19,672 nt of DNA from Aliterella sp. RAGGC_92 (GTDB lineage Bacteria > Cyanobacteriota > Cyanobacteriia > Cyanobacteriales > Chroococcidiopsidaceae), in the NCBI GenBank assembly GCA_030826005.1, contig JAPJOW010000060.1, positions 1-19,672 of the forward strand, read 5' to 3'. The notes under the pieces were generated by a model, which saw only the letters and a program-made list of their open reading frames with translations, ran no database searches and was not told the DNA's origin. Shown in pieces: positions 1 to 7,390 of the stretch. The translations under genes and the position numbers were made by a program. Every line of letters begins with the position of its first letter. Position 1 is the first letter of the stretch.

Positions 1-1385
1 TTGCTTTACTTCCCCAGGCGCAAAACGTCCAACTACCGCCCAATTCTGCCGCGCTAACGCAGCAAAATCGACCCTTTACCGAATCAGTAGCAGGCAAATA
101 CGCAGGCTGTACAACGGCTTCGCAACCAGCTAGTTTAGGATTACCAGAATTTCAGCTAACAATTGCTGGTAAAACAACTAAGCAGCGAGGTACAGGTAAA
201 ATAACTATTCTTTCCCCGTTAGAGTTAGAAATTGCCGAAGTTACAGCCGCTTCCGGCGTAGCGAGGACGGGTGCGAGTACCGATAATTCTCGACTTACTC
301 CTTTACCCAAGGGTACGCAGGCGACAATCACCGCTAAAGAGGGGGAATGGTTGCGTTTAGATTATGGCGGTTGGATTAATAGTAAAGAAACGCGCATTTT
401 AAAAGGTGTAACGCCGCCAACTTCAATTATTCGTAGCGTCCGCGCCAGACAAATCCCAGGAGCAACCGAAGTTGTATTTCCTTTGCAAGTACCCGTACCT
501 GTAAGCGTCCAACAAGGAGAAAAATCTTTTACTCTAACGCTCTACAACACCACCGCCGAAACCGACATTATCCGCTTGGACGATGACCCGATAATTTCTC
601 GCCTAGATTGGCAACAGGTAGCCCCCAAACAGGTGCAATATACCTTTAACCTCAAAGTTGACCAACAGTGGGGATATAAGCTTAGATACGACGGTACGAG
701 CTTGGTTTTAACTTTGCGCCATCCACCAAAGAGAGAGGGGGGGACAAGGAGACAAGGGGACAAGGAGACAAGGGGACTTGATACTACTAAGGTGTTTTCT
801 ACCTCTGCTAATGCTCAAGAGGCGAAGCCTCTTAAGGGGATTAAAATATTGCTCGATCCTGGTCATGGTGGTAAAGAATTAGGCTCAAGAGGCGCTACAG
901 GTTATCCTGAAAAAGATATTAATTTGTTGATGTCTAAATTAGTGCGATCGCATTTAGTCGCAAAAGGCGCAACAGTCTATATGACGCGGGAATCAGATAT
1001 TGATGTGGGTTTAGGCGATCGCGTCACGATGATTGATAAGCTAGATCCGGCGATCGCTGTTTCTATTCATTACAACGCTTTACCCGATAGCGGCGATGCT
1101 ATCAATACTAAAGGCATAGCTACTTTTTGGTACAACACCCAGGCGCACAGTTTAGCTTTATTTATGCACAATTATTTAGTCAAAAAGCTGGCTCGTCCTT
1201 CCTACGGCGTGTATTGGAATAACTTAGCCCTAACTCGTCCCACTACTGCACCCTCGGTACTATTAGAACTTGGCTTTATGATTAATCCTACCGAGTTTGA
1301 GTGGATTACAAACCCCCAAGAACAACAAAAATTAGCCAAGGCAATTTCTGATGGTATAACCGAATGGTTTCGTACCGCACAGTAA
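1..1385 (+). CDS. N-acetylmuramoyl-L-alanine amidase (Amidase_3), 5' end outside window
   Basis: This is a periplasmic zinc amidase that cleaves the amide bond between muramic acid and the stem peptide of peptidoglycan. The frame is open from position 3 with no stop, so the TTG at 351 is only an internal codon and the N-terminus lies left of the window. In order, the visible part has a bacterial SH3-like segment (about 300-400, ending GEWLRLDYGGWINSKET), a beta-rich AMIN-like region (about 430-720), a short linker made by a DNA repeat, and the catalytic domain from about 840. Expected zinc ligands are His in DPGHGG (864-866), Glu in YPEKD (909-911) and His in SIHYNA (1068-1070). The catalytic Glu is in LLELGFM (1266-1268). 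The domain is complete to the C-terminus. It resembles the cyanobacterial AmiC-type septal amidases, but the subfamily is inferred and no symbol is assigned. Confidence 0.93.
   Translation, partial: ALLPQAQNVQLPPNSAALTQQNRPFTESVAGKYAGCTTASQPASLGLPEFQLTIAGKTTKQRGTGKITILSPLELEIAEVTAASGVARTGASTDNSRLTPLPKGTQATITAKEGEWLRLDYGGWINSKETRILKGVTPPTSIIRSVRARQIPGATEVVFPLQVPVPVSVQQGEKSFTLTLYNTTAETDIIRLDDDPIISRLDWQQVAPKQVQYTFNLKVDQQWGYKLRYDGTSLVLTLRHPPKREGGTRRQGDKETRGLDTTKVFSTSANAQEAKPLKGIKILLDPGHGGKELGSRGATGYPEKDINLLMSKLVRSHLVAKGATVYMTRESDIDVGLGDRVTMIDKLDPAIAVSIHYNALPDSGDAINTKGIATFWYNTQAHSLALFMHNYLVKKLARPSYGVYWNNLALTRPTTAPSVLLELGFMINPTEFEWITNPQEQQKLAKAISDGITEWFRTAQ
731..777. repeat. short tandem repeat in the amidase coding sequence
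   Basis: From 741 the octamers gggacaag and gagacaag alternate (741-748, 749-756, 757-764, 765-772, then a partial gggac), giving a 16-bp period repeated 2.3 times after a purine-rich lead-in at 731-740. The repeat stays in frame and encodes a polar Arg/Gly/Gln/Lys-rich linker between the AMIN-like region and the amidase domain. Similar GGGACAAGG-type short repeats are familiar in filamentous and unicellular cyanobacteria, usually between genes. Confidence 0.85.
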
Positions 1386-1391
1386 TAGTAG

Positions 1392-1411
1392 AGGCGTTGC
1401 TGGTAACGCCT
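1392..1411. terminator. hairpin between convergent amidase and phosphatase genes
   Basis: A perfect 7-bp stem (aggcgtt / aacgcct) with a 6-base loop sits 7 bases after the amidase stop and is followed by a short T/A-rich run. Its place between two convergent genes suits a bidirectional terminator. The stem is short, so strength is uncertain. Confidence 0.55.
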
Positions 1412-1427
1412 TTAAATTGCAGCCTCC

Positions 1428-2756
1428 CTAAGCTTTTTTTCGCCAATCTCCCCAAATAGCAAAAGTAATTCCAGGACTTTGTATATTGAGGAACATTGTT
1501 TGACCATCAGGGGAAAAGCAAACTCCAGCAAACTCAGAGTCATTAAAGCCATTACGAGCAAATTGGTAGAGTTGTCCTCTAGAATTAACTCCAACTACAT
1601 AATCCGTACCATCGCCGTCTTCGCAGAGAAACACATCCCCAAACGGAGAAACAATAACGTTATCGGGGTTTTCTAATACCGTTTCATCGTTTGGTTCTAC
1701 AAATAGCTCAAGAGTACCGCCATCTTGAGGATATCTACTGGGAATATAGCGCCAAACTTGACCTTTTCCAGCCGCACCGCCATCGGTACAAGCAAAGTAC
1801 ACTTCGCCATTGCCATAAGCTATACCTTCACCGCGAGTAAATTGCGCCGCTCCCTTGGTAAAACCTTCAACTCTTACGGTATCGAGCGCAGGATTTACAT
1901 CGTCAATTCTTACCCACTCAACATCCAGGCGATCGCCTACATTAAAGCCTGTTTTAGTAATAGCTTGGGGTCTATTTTTGATTTTTAAGGCTTCTAAAAC
2001 TCCTCCCGCTTGCAAGACTCCTGGTTGCTTGGGAATAAAACGATAAAACAGACTATCACCTCGATCTTCTGTCTGATAAACAATTCCCGTGCGCGGATCT
2101 ATAGCGATCGCTTCATGGTTAAATCTTCCCATACTTACGAGGGGCATAGGGTCTACAAGTTCTGTCGCTGTCGAGGGAACTTCAAAGTTGTAGCCGTGAA
2201 ACTTAGAGACATTATTGAGACCTTCTGGTGTATTGGTTTGTGGAGTCGAAGTATTTTCTTCGCAACTAATCCACGAACCCCAAGGAGTTGCACCACCAGC
2301 ACAATTACGATAAGTGCCTGCAAGGGAAGCATAATCTTTAATTAGTTCTCGATTTGCACCCACAATCAAAGTAGTTGTACCGCCACGAGAAAGAGGATCG
2401 TATTTTTTATTGTCTGGGGCGGCAACAGTTGTGCTAGAACTAGGGCTAAGTTCGTGATTGCGAACTAAAATTGTCGTGCCTTTAGCACCTTTAAAGGCAG
2501 CCATCCCATCATGATTTCCGGGGACGGGATTGCGATCGCTCATCATGTCACCAGTCCTCGAAAAGGCTCGATATTGAAATCCTTTTGGTAAGTCTAATAA
2601 TCCACTAGGATCGGTTTGCAGCGCACCGTAGCCTTTACCATAAACCTTTTTACCCTTTGCTTCTCTAGAATAAAGCGCTTTTAAGGGAGCAGCGAGAACC
2701 GCACAAGAAGCTCCAGCCCCTGCTAGAGCAAAAAACTGGCGACGCGATACAGTCAT
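1428..2756 (-). CDS. PhoX/DUF839-family phosphatase with Tat signal
   Basis: This is a member of the PhoX/DUF839 family (alkaline phosphatases using Fe and Ca), predicted to be exported folded and to release phosphate from organic esters. I chose the ATG at 2756 (442 aa). It opens with MTVSRRQFFALAGAG, a twin-arginine signal whose hydrophobic stretch ends in an Ala-rich cleavage region. A TTG at 2801 would add 15 residues, but it lies directly beside the Pho-box-like repeats and probably upstream of the transcript start. Family motifs, numbered from the ATG, are VRNHE near 99-102, NCAGGATPWGSW near 151-160 with a Cys expected to bind iron, SCEEN near 164-168, GRFNHEAI near 221-228, TEDRGD, and LCEDGDG near the C-terminus. 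Some family members have no proven phosphatase activity, so the substrate is inferred. The nuclease gene ends 127 bases upstream of this start. Confidence 0.87.
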   Translation of the reverse strand: MTVSRRQFFALAGAGASCAVLAAPLKALYSREAKGKKVYGKGYGALQTDPSGLLDLPKGFQYRAFSRTGDMMSDRNPVPGNHDGMAAFKGAKGTTILVRNHELSPSSSTTVAAPDNKKYDPLSRGGTTTLIVGANRELIKDYASLAGTYRNCAGGATPWGSWISCEENTSTPQTNTPEGLNNVSKFHGYNFEVPSTATELVDPMPLVSMGRFNHEAIAIDPRTGIVYQTEDRGDSLFYRFIPKQPGVLQAGGVLEALKIKNRPQAITKTGFNVGDRLDVEWVRIDDVNPALDTVRVEGFTKGAAQFTRGEGIAYGNGEVYFACTDGGAAGKGQVWRYIPSRYPQDGGTLELFVEPNDETVLENPDNVIVSPFGDVFLCEDGDGTDYVVGVNSRGQLYQFARNGFNDSEFAGVCFSPDGQTMFLNIQSPGITFAIWGDWRKKA

Positions 2757-2815
2757 ATTATTTTGCTGACTTTTTTCTATACACGTCAATACCTTAATCA
2801 ATCTTCTTCATGCTT

Positions 2816-2845
2816 AGGCAAAGGAAAGATTAATCTATGGTTAAT
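2816..2845 (-). promoter_or_regulatory. Pho-box-like direct repeats upstream of the phosphatase
   Basis: Read on the minus strand, three 8-base units at 11-base spacing occur: ATTAACCA (2838-2845), ATTAATCT (2827-2834) and CTTTGCCT (2816-2823), separated by TAG and TTC. The cyanobacterial SphR/PhoB box is known as tandem YTTAACCT-like octamers with 3-base spacers, so spacing and core fit, with one to two mismatches per unit. It ends 59 bases before the chosen ATG, a sensible activator position. This predicts induction of the phosphatase under phosphate starvation. Confidence 0.6.
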
Positions 2846-2882
2846 CTATAAATTTATCAGCCCAGATATAACTTCTATTTTC

Positions 2883-3674
2883 TTATTCATTAGGCGATCG
2901 CGCGGCTATTTGTCTAACTTGTTCAACGGATAAATCTAAAACTTGCGCTACTTGTTCAATGCTCAATCCAGACTTTAAGAACTTGGAGATAACTTCCTGT
3001 CTGCCTTCTTGTCTAGCTTCTTCTGTAACTTCCTGAAAATACCGAGTTTTCTTTAATTCGTCTAGCCCAAACATAGCTTCTAGTTCCTTGGGTGTTAATT
3101 CTGGTAATTTATATAAAATTATTGTCTCTATTAATCCCATAACTCGCTCTTTTAGGGATTGGTCAATAATTTCCTGGCTGGTTCGATTAAATAGCTCTTT
3201 AGCTAAATTAGTGGCTTTTTTCTTCGTCTCTACTACTAATTTAACTATACCAACTCCGATTGATTGCCCGGAAACTTCACCCAATTCATCTAAATAAATT
3301 CTCCGCACTCTTTGGCTTGCAAGCAATTCGACAAACTGCGGGAGGTTGCCAGGATCTAAGCTTCGTCGCTTAAATACTACTACTGCCCGCCAGTCATTGG
3401 CGCGATCGCACCTTGATAGATATAAGAAAATTTCTCCAAACAAGCGATGATAAATTCTTTTGTCTACTTGAAACTGTACTTCTGCAAAGTAAATTGGCTC
3501 GTCTATAGAGTCTTCCCTTGGTAAAAATAAGCCATCCAATCGAAAAGCTAGTTGCTTAATTTCTGTCGATGTAAATTGATAACCACTATTTGCTAAATCT
3601 GGTTGCTCGATAAGTTCAAAAAATGCGGCGGGAAAGGTTTGGAATAGTTGATAGAAAATTGTGTCAGTTTTCAC
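2883..3674 (-). CDS. Rpn/DUF2887-type PD-(D/E)XK nuclease family protein
   Basis: This 263-residue protein has the look of the Rpn / DUF2887 family (recombination-promoting nuclease, often labelled putative transposase), which is abundant in cyanobacteria. The N-terminus FYQLFQTFPAAFFELI is characteristic. The PD-(D/E)XK core is visible as Asp47 in RLDGLF and Glu65-x-Gln67 in YFAEVQFQ. The middle (KKKATNLAKELFNRTSQ) is helical. The C-terminus (GLSIEQVAQVLDLSVEQVRQIA) resembles a small helix-turn-helix often found at the end of this family. No inverted repeats or target duplications flank it, so it is not seen as part of a mobile element. The role is probably DNA cleavage, but the cellular function is not established. 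Confidence 0.8.
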   Translation of the reverse strand: MKTDTIFYQLFQTFPAAFFELIEQPDLANSGYQFTSTEIKQLAFRLDGLFLPREDSIDEPIYFAEVQFQVDKRIYHRLFGEIFLYLSRCDRANDWRAVVVFKRRSLDPGNLPQFVELLASQRVRRIYLDELGEVSGQSIGVGIVKLVVETKKKATNLAKELFNRTSQEIIDQSLKERVMGLIETIILYKLPELTPKELEAMFGLDELKKTRYFQEVTEEARQEGRQEVISKFLKSGLSIEQVAQVLDLSVEQVRQIAARSPNE

Positions 3675-3695
3675 AGGTAGCGATCGCGTAATTAT

Positions 3696-3722
3696 CTAGC
3701 CAAGGGTGAAATCCTTGGCTAG
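3696..3722 (-). terminator. perfect hairpin downstream of hemJ
   Basis: A perfect 10-bp inverted repeat (ctagccaagg / ccttggctag, 7-base loop) begins 15 bases after the hemJ stop and precedes the nuclease gene start at 3674. No T-run follows on the minus strand, so it may be an mRNA 3'-end stabiliser or a weak or factor-dependent terminator. Confidence 0.5.
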
Positions 3723-3736
3723 TAATCGATTATTGC

Positions 3737-4306
3737 TTATTCTTGGGGTATTTCCGCAAGTATTCTTTCTTTATCTAGTCGGCGCTTTCTGGCGTAAAGC
3801 TGAATCGTTGCTGCCATAGCAATAATTATGGCAAAAATTACCCAAGCTGTAAGGTCTGTAGGTAAATTGTCTTTAAAAATAGCCAACATGACGATCGCTA
3901 CTAGCAATATAGTAGGTGCTTCATTAAATGCCCGCAATTGTTGACCGCTCCACGTACACTCATTTTTTTCTAGTTGCTTCATCAGCCGTTTGCAGTAGTG
4001 ATGATAGCCAAGCAAAAGCACCACAAACCCCAACTTAATATGCAGCCAACCTTGTTTGAGAACATCGGGTTCTGTCGTAACAAGTCCAATCGCCATCGCA
4101 ATTGTAACTAGCATTCCTGGAGTGGTAATAATGCCATATAGCCGCTTTTCCATCAATTGGTATTGATTTTTGAGAATTGATTTGGCTGGTTCAGGTTCGG
4201 CGTTAGCTTCGACATGGTAGATAAAAAGACGCACTAAGTAGAATAATCCCGCAAACCAAACAACGAAACCAACAATATGAAATGCTTTAAACCAGTAGTA
4301 AGCCAT
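3737..4306 (-). CDS. hemJ: protoporphyrinogen IX oxidase HemJ
   Basis: HemJ oxidises protoporphyrinogen IX to protoporphyrin IX in the membrane, the last step shared by heme and chlorophyll synthesis in most cyanobacteria, which usually lack HemG/HemY. The 189-residue protein has about five membrane segments (near 8-28, 55-77, 84-102, 128-146 and 152-172). Its N-terminus FHIVGFVVWFAGLFYLVRL followed by YHVEA is the family signature, with His10, Arg26 and His31. WLHIKLGF with Lys91 follows, then YHHYCKRL and RAFNEAP. It is longer at the C-terminus than proteobacterial HemJ (about 140-150 aa), as cyanobacterial forms tend to be. It lies downstream of the carotenoid oxygenase on the same strand but is separated by a hairpin region, so an operon is uncertain. 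No clear Shine-Dalgarno precedes the ATG. Confidence 0.88.
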   Translation of the reverse strand: MAYYWFKAFHIVGFVVWFAGLFYLVRLFIYHVEANAEPEPAKSILKNQYQLMEKRLYGIITTPGMLVTIAMAIGLVTTEPDVLKQGWLHIKLGFVVLLLGYHHYCKRLMKQLEKNECTWSGQQLRAFNEAPTILLVAIVMLAIFKDNLPTDLTAWVIFAIIIAMAATIQLYARKRRLDKERILAEIPQE

Positions 4307-4337
4307 AAAAGTTTTTCATTTAGCAATCGTGTTATTG

Positions 4338-4385
4338 CGCGTCAAGACGCAAATATATTTTTACCAAGTACAGCATCTTGACGCG
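4338..4385 (-). terminator. long hairpin between carotenoid oxygenase and hemJ
   Basis: Ten-base perfect arms cgcgtcaaga (4338-4347) and tcttgacgcg (4376-4385) extend inward by two more pairs after one mismatch, leaving a loop of about 22 bases. It lies between the oxygenase stop (4415) and the hemJ start (4306). It may end or stabilise the upstream transcript. No clear T-run is present. Confidence 0.45.
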
Positions 4386-4414
4386 ACATTAGGGGGTGAA
4401 ATCCTCATTAAACT

Positions 4415-5842
4415 TTACCCAGGTTGCCATGTACCATGAAAACCTGGTGGAATTACGCTAGGTAAGCTGAGTTTGCAAATAGGTTCTTTATCCAATCCTT
4501 CGCTATCTAATACCCAAACTTCACTTGTATCTGTATTGCTATCGTAGACAACAGTAATTATCCAGCCAGTATCGGGGTTTTCAGGATTTGGGGCAAATAT
4601 TGGCTCTGTGGGATAACGATTTTCTCCCATGTCCGCAATGGTAAGAGTATCGGTTGTATTATTAAAACGCGCGATCGCTCCAAATATCTCACGGCTTGGA
4701 TCTGTTCCTTGACGATGCACCGATAAATAAGTAGAACCTGCTCTTTGTCCTACGTGCTGGGGGGGTACTATGGGAAACTCGCAATGACGATCTAAAATTT
4801 CTTCGGTAGTTATTGCGCCACTCGTAGGATTGAGATGTACTTGCCATAACGTACTTTTAGCTGCGGTATGAGTTTCCCCCGTCGCAACTTCTTTAAGATA
4901 CTGATTTGTTGCAAAATCTTCGTAGCGCACCATCCCCGCGACGATCGCCCCGCTAGAGTCTACATAGCCATTGCTAAAGTGCCATTGATACCATGCTTCA
5001 GTTTCGCCGCGATTGACCAATTCTAAGCTCTCGCGGTCAAAAACTAGCCACTGCGTGCCTGATTTTGGTTGCCATTGCAAAGCCTCGCTATAGCTGCTTA
5101 ATCCAAATAATAGTGGTAACGGGTTTACTCGCACGGGTGGGACAAAAAACACCAAATATTGCCCCGCTAAAACAAAATCATGAATCAAAGGTACGCCGTC
5201 AAGCTTGGTTGCGGACTTTTTGATAATTTTGCCCGTGCGAGTACTTTTATAGATATTTAATGTCGCATCTTTCCCAGGACTCACGCCAAAATTAAATATT
5301 TCTCCTGTTTGGCGATCGCATTTAGGATGGGCAGAATAAGCTAAATTATTTTCCAACCCACCTAAACTATCCATTCCCTTCGTTGCTAATGTCTGCAAAT
5401 CTAGAGCGTGAGGTTTCCCACCCTCCCATAGTGCCAAAAGCTTATCAGGTAACGCCAAAACCGACGTATTAGCCGCATTTTTAATTGGTTTTAACCATTG
5501 ATTCCAAATTGCCCCCGGCGCAGTCATGCCATAGTTGCCGTAAAGCAATTTACCCGCCGCCGCTTCTTCTTCGTACCCCGCCGTTTGCACGTAACGATAA
5601 GTCCCCGTTACGCCTTCATTGCCAAAATACACCCCTAAAATTGCCCCATCGCCATCAAACCAGTGTCCCACCCGGATACCGCCACGCTCTAGCCTTGCTG
5701 GCCCGTTGCGGTACAATGTGCCGCGCAAACCGTGCGGGATGCTGCCGGAAATAATTGGTAACTTTGTTAGAGCAAATTCTGTAGCGGGTTTGGCGATCGC
5801 TTTTGCCCAAGTTTTGGTTGACAATTTATCTACTACGTGCAT
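4415..5842 (-). CDS. carotenoid cleavage oxygenase (RPE65/CCD family)
   Basis: This is an iron(II) dioxygenase that cleaves carotenoids or apocarotenoids at a double bond, releasing aldehydes such as retinal-type products. The 475-residue length is typical. All four iron-binding histidines are present: His172 in YSAHPKCD, His221 in LIHDFVLA, His288 in WHFSNGY and His469 in PPGFHGTW. Other family signatures are the N-terminal GTLYRNGPAR and HWFDGDGAI. It resembles cyanobacterial apocarotenoid-15,15'-oxygenase/Diox1-like enzymes, but the exact cleavage position cannot be read from sequence. The ATG at 5842 is the natural start. The gene diverges from the PhnD-like gene over a 144-base intergenic stretch that must carry both promoters. 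No regulator binding site was recognised there. Confidence 0.93.
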   Translation of the reverse strand: MHVVDKLSTKTWAKAIAKPATEFALTKLPIISGSIPHGLRGTLYRNGPARLERGGIRVGHWFDGDGAILGVYFGNEGVTGTYRYVQTAGYEEEAAAGKLLYGNYGMTAPGAIWNQWLKPIKNAANTSVLALPDKLLALWEGGKPHALDLQTLATKGMDSLGGLENNLAYSAHPKCDRQTGEIFNFGVSPGKDATLNIYKSTRTGKIIKKSATKLDGVPLIHDFVLAGQYLVFFVPPVRVNPLPLLFGLSSYSEALQWQPKSGTQWLVFDRESLELVNRGETEAWYQWHFSNGYVDSSGAIVAGMVRYEDFATNQYLKEVATGETHTAAKSTLWQVHLNPTSGAITTEEILDRHCEFPIVPPQHVGQRAGSTYLSVHRQGTDPSREIFGAIARFNNTTDTLTIADMGENRYPTEPIFAPNPENPDTGWIITVVYDSNTDTSEVWVLDSEGLDKEPICKLSLPSVIPPGFHGTWQPG

Positions 5843-5986
5843 TACTAATTTCTCTCTCGTCTAAAGTACTACTCTAGTGCGAAGTCAATAGAGACGGCAA
5901 AATTGATTTTGGTTTGTACAATAAATAGGTAAATACCATTAAGACTTAAGAAACTACCGCTTAAACAACATTTTGCTTTCTCAAAA

Positions 5987-7207
5987 ATGCAACTACTTTC
6001 TAAAAGTCGAAATAAAGTATTAGTTTTGTCGGCAATTAGTTTAGCGATCGCGTTAGCTATGAGTGGAGGTATAGTTAAAGTTTGGCAATTCGATCGACCT
6101 TGTCCTAAAAAAAGCGAAAAAAGAGTTTGGAATACTTGTTATAAAAACTTAGCCGTTGCACCCTTAATTATTGGGATTGCCACCCCGCCCAAAACTGAAA
6201 ATTACAGCGCTCTAGCAACTTATTTACAAAAACAACTAAACGTCAAAGTTGAAATCGATCGAGACACGCCCTATCAACAAAATTCTCAACGTATTGCTAG
6301 TAAAGAGTGGGATATTGCTTTTACGCGATCGCCGATATTTTCGATTGTAGCAGAAGACAATAATTATTTTGGCATCGGGATGATGTATCCCGATAGACCT
6401 CCTTATTATCGCTCGGCTTTATACGTGCGCGCCGATAGCAACATTCGCTCTATTGCTGATATAAATTCAACTACTACTATTGCGTTAGGTAGTCCTGAAT
6501 CTGCTCCAACATTTCATTTGCCAATTTATACTTTGTATGGTAAATCCTTGCGTATAGGTACGGGTTATAGCCCAACAAAAACAAGAGAATTAGTTAAATT
6601 GGGACAAGTTGATATTGCCTCTAGTAGATATGATGTTATTAAAAATGACTCCCAACTAAGAATAATTCATGTTAGTAAAGCAATTCCTGGGGCGGGGGTT
6701 TATTTATCTCCCAAATTATCTAAGGAAGATCGAAAACTTATTAGTAATATTTTATTAAATGCCCCAGCAAAACTTCGTACTCAGGCTAATTATGGAACAG
6801 CTACAATTCCTGATTATAGTGAATTAAGAAAAATTGTATCTAGAACAGAATCAATATTAAGCTGCCCTGAATTCAAGTTAAACTCTCTTAGCTTTGATAA
6901 AACAGTAAATGTGTTTTGCCAAAATCAAAATAAACAGCAAAATATTATTCAAGGAAAAGTTACAGAATACACAGTATCTACTTCAGAAAATATAGAATTT
7001 AAAGTAGTAACCCCAGCAAATGTGGTGTATAGATTAACAGTTTCAAGACAGACGCTCAACCAAATTCCTATTAATCCTATAGATGCTGTAGATGAATTAG
7101 TAAAAATAAAAAATGTAGCTCCAAAAAGATTAGGAGATGGAAGTTGGCAAGTAGTAATTACTGAACCAAATCAGTTGGCTTTACTTGGTGATTTTAGTTT
7201 AGATTAA
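5987..7207 (+). CDS. PhnD-like phosphate/phosphonate-type substrate-binding protein, membrane-anchored
   Basis: The fold is that of the periplasmic phosphate/phosphite/phosphonate binding proteins (PhnD family). An N-terminal hydrophobic segment (about residues 10-31) without an obvious cleavage site suggests a membrane anchor. A Cys pair (39 and 51) precedes the domain start LIIGIATPPKTENYSALATYL. The core includes EWDIAFTRSPIFSI, YYRSALYVRADS, ALGSPESAPTFHLP and LVKLGQVDIASSRYD, each matching expected positions of this family. Residues about 290-406 are an extra C-terminal region that I do not recognise. It has two Cys (one in SCPEFKL, one in VFCQNQN) and is rich in beta-type sequence. No ATPase or permease gene is adjacent, so a role as a ligand sensor or lone binding protein is as likely as transport. 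The ATG follows an A/T-rich leader without a clear Shine-Dalgarno. Confidence 0.8.
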   Translation: MQLLSKSRNKVLVLSAISLAIALAMSGGIVKVWQFDRPCPKKSEKRVWNTCYKNLAVAPLIIGIATPPKTENYSALATYLQKQLNVKVEIDRDTPYQQNSQRIASKEWDIAFTRSPIFSIVAEDNNYFGIGMMYPDRPPYYRSALYVRADSNIRSIADINSTTTIALGSPESAPTFHLPIYTLYGKSLRIGTGYSPTKTRELVKLGQVDIASSRYDVIKNDSQLRIIHVSKAIPGAGVYLSPKLSKEDRKLISNILLNAPAKLRTQANYGTATIPDYSELRKIVSRTESILSCPEFKLNSLSFDKTVNVFCQNQNKQQNIIQGKVTEYTVSTSENIEFKVVTPANVVYRLTVSRQTLNQIPINPIDAVDELVKIKNVAPKRLGDGSWQVVITEPNQLALLGDFSLD

Positions 7208-7216
7208 AATGTTTTA

Positions 7217-7272
7217 ACAGTAATCTGGATGCGCTAAAAAAAATTATTAAAGATAAGCTTGACTATTACTGT
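7217..7272 (+). other. inverted repeat after the PhnD-like gene
   Basis: Arms acagtaat (7217-7224) and attactgt (7265-7272) are perfect over 8 bases and enclose 40 bases. The right arm is followed by cttttg. It could form the 3' end of the PhnD-like mRNA, but the large loop makes this weak. Confidence 0.3.
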
Positions 7273-7358
7273 CTTTTGCAAAGAAAACATTGCCAAAACT
7301 TTATATCAATTACCGTATTAGTGCGGAGGTTGTTAGAGGTAGCTTAAGCCGAGAATAG

Positions 7359-7388
7359 GCAAGTAATACATTATTTACTTGCTTTTTT
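7359..7388 (+). terminator. intrinsic terminator abutting the small secreted-protein start codon
   Basis: A perfect 8-bp stem (gcaagtaa / ttacttgc, 8-base loop) is followed at once by six T residues (7383-7388): a textbook intrinsic terminator on the plus strand. The ATG of the small Cys-repeat gene begins at 7391, so the hairpin covers the place where its ribosome-binding site should be. It may end the PhnD-like transcript, end a small RNA, or act as an attenuator in the leader of the next gene. Confidence 0.75.
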
Positions 7389-7390
7389 AT

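Noticed and set aside
2010..2345. 111-codon plus-strand frame opposite the phosphatase
   Set aside because: Shadow of the phosphatase; low-complexity Cys/Arg/Thr-rich translation without family features.
2883..3674. Mobile element around the Rpn/DUF2887 gene
   Set aside because: No flanking inverted repeats or target duplications; neighbours are intact core genes.
5485..5754. Open frame opposite the carotenoid oxygenase
   Set aside because: It is antisense to a well-supported enzyme with all four iron ligands, has no recognisable motif and no Shine-Dalgarno.
5900..5986. CTTAA-like repeats (attaagacttaag, gcttaaac) upstream of the PhnD-like gene as a Pho box
   Set aside because: The units are not at 11-base spacing and do not keep the octamer core; only the phosphatase promoter shows the proper layout.
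7320..7388. Known small RNA (Yfr1, Yfr2, SRP RNA, 6S) ending at the terminator
   Set aside because: None of the core motifs of these RNAs that I know could be found; only the terminator is supported.
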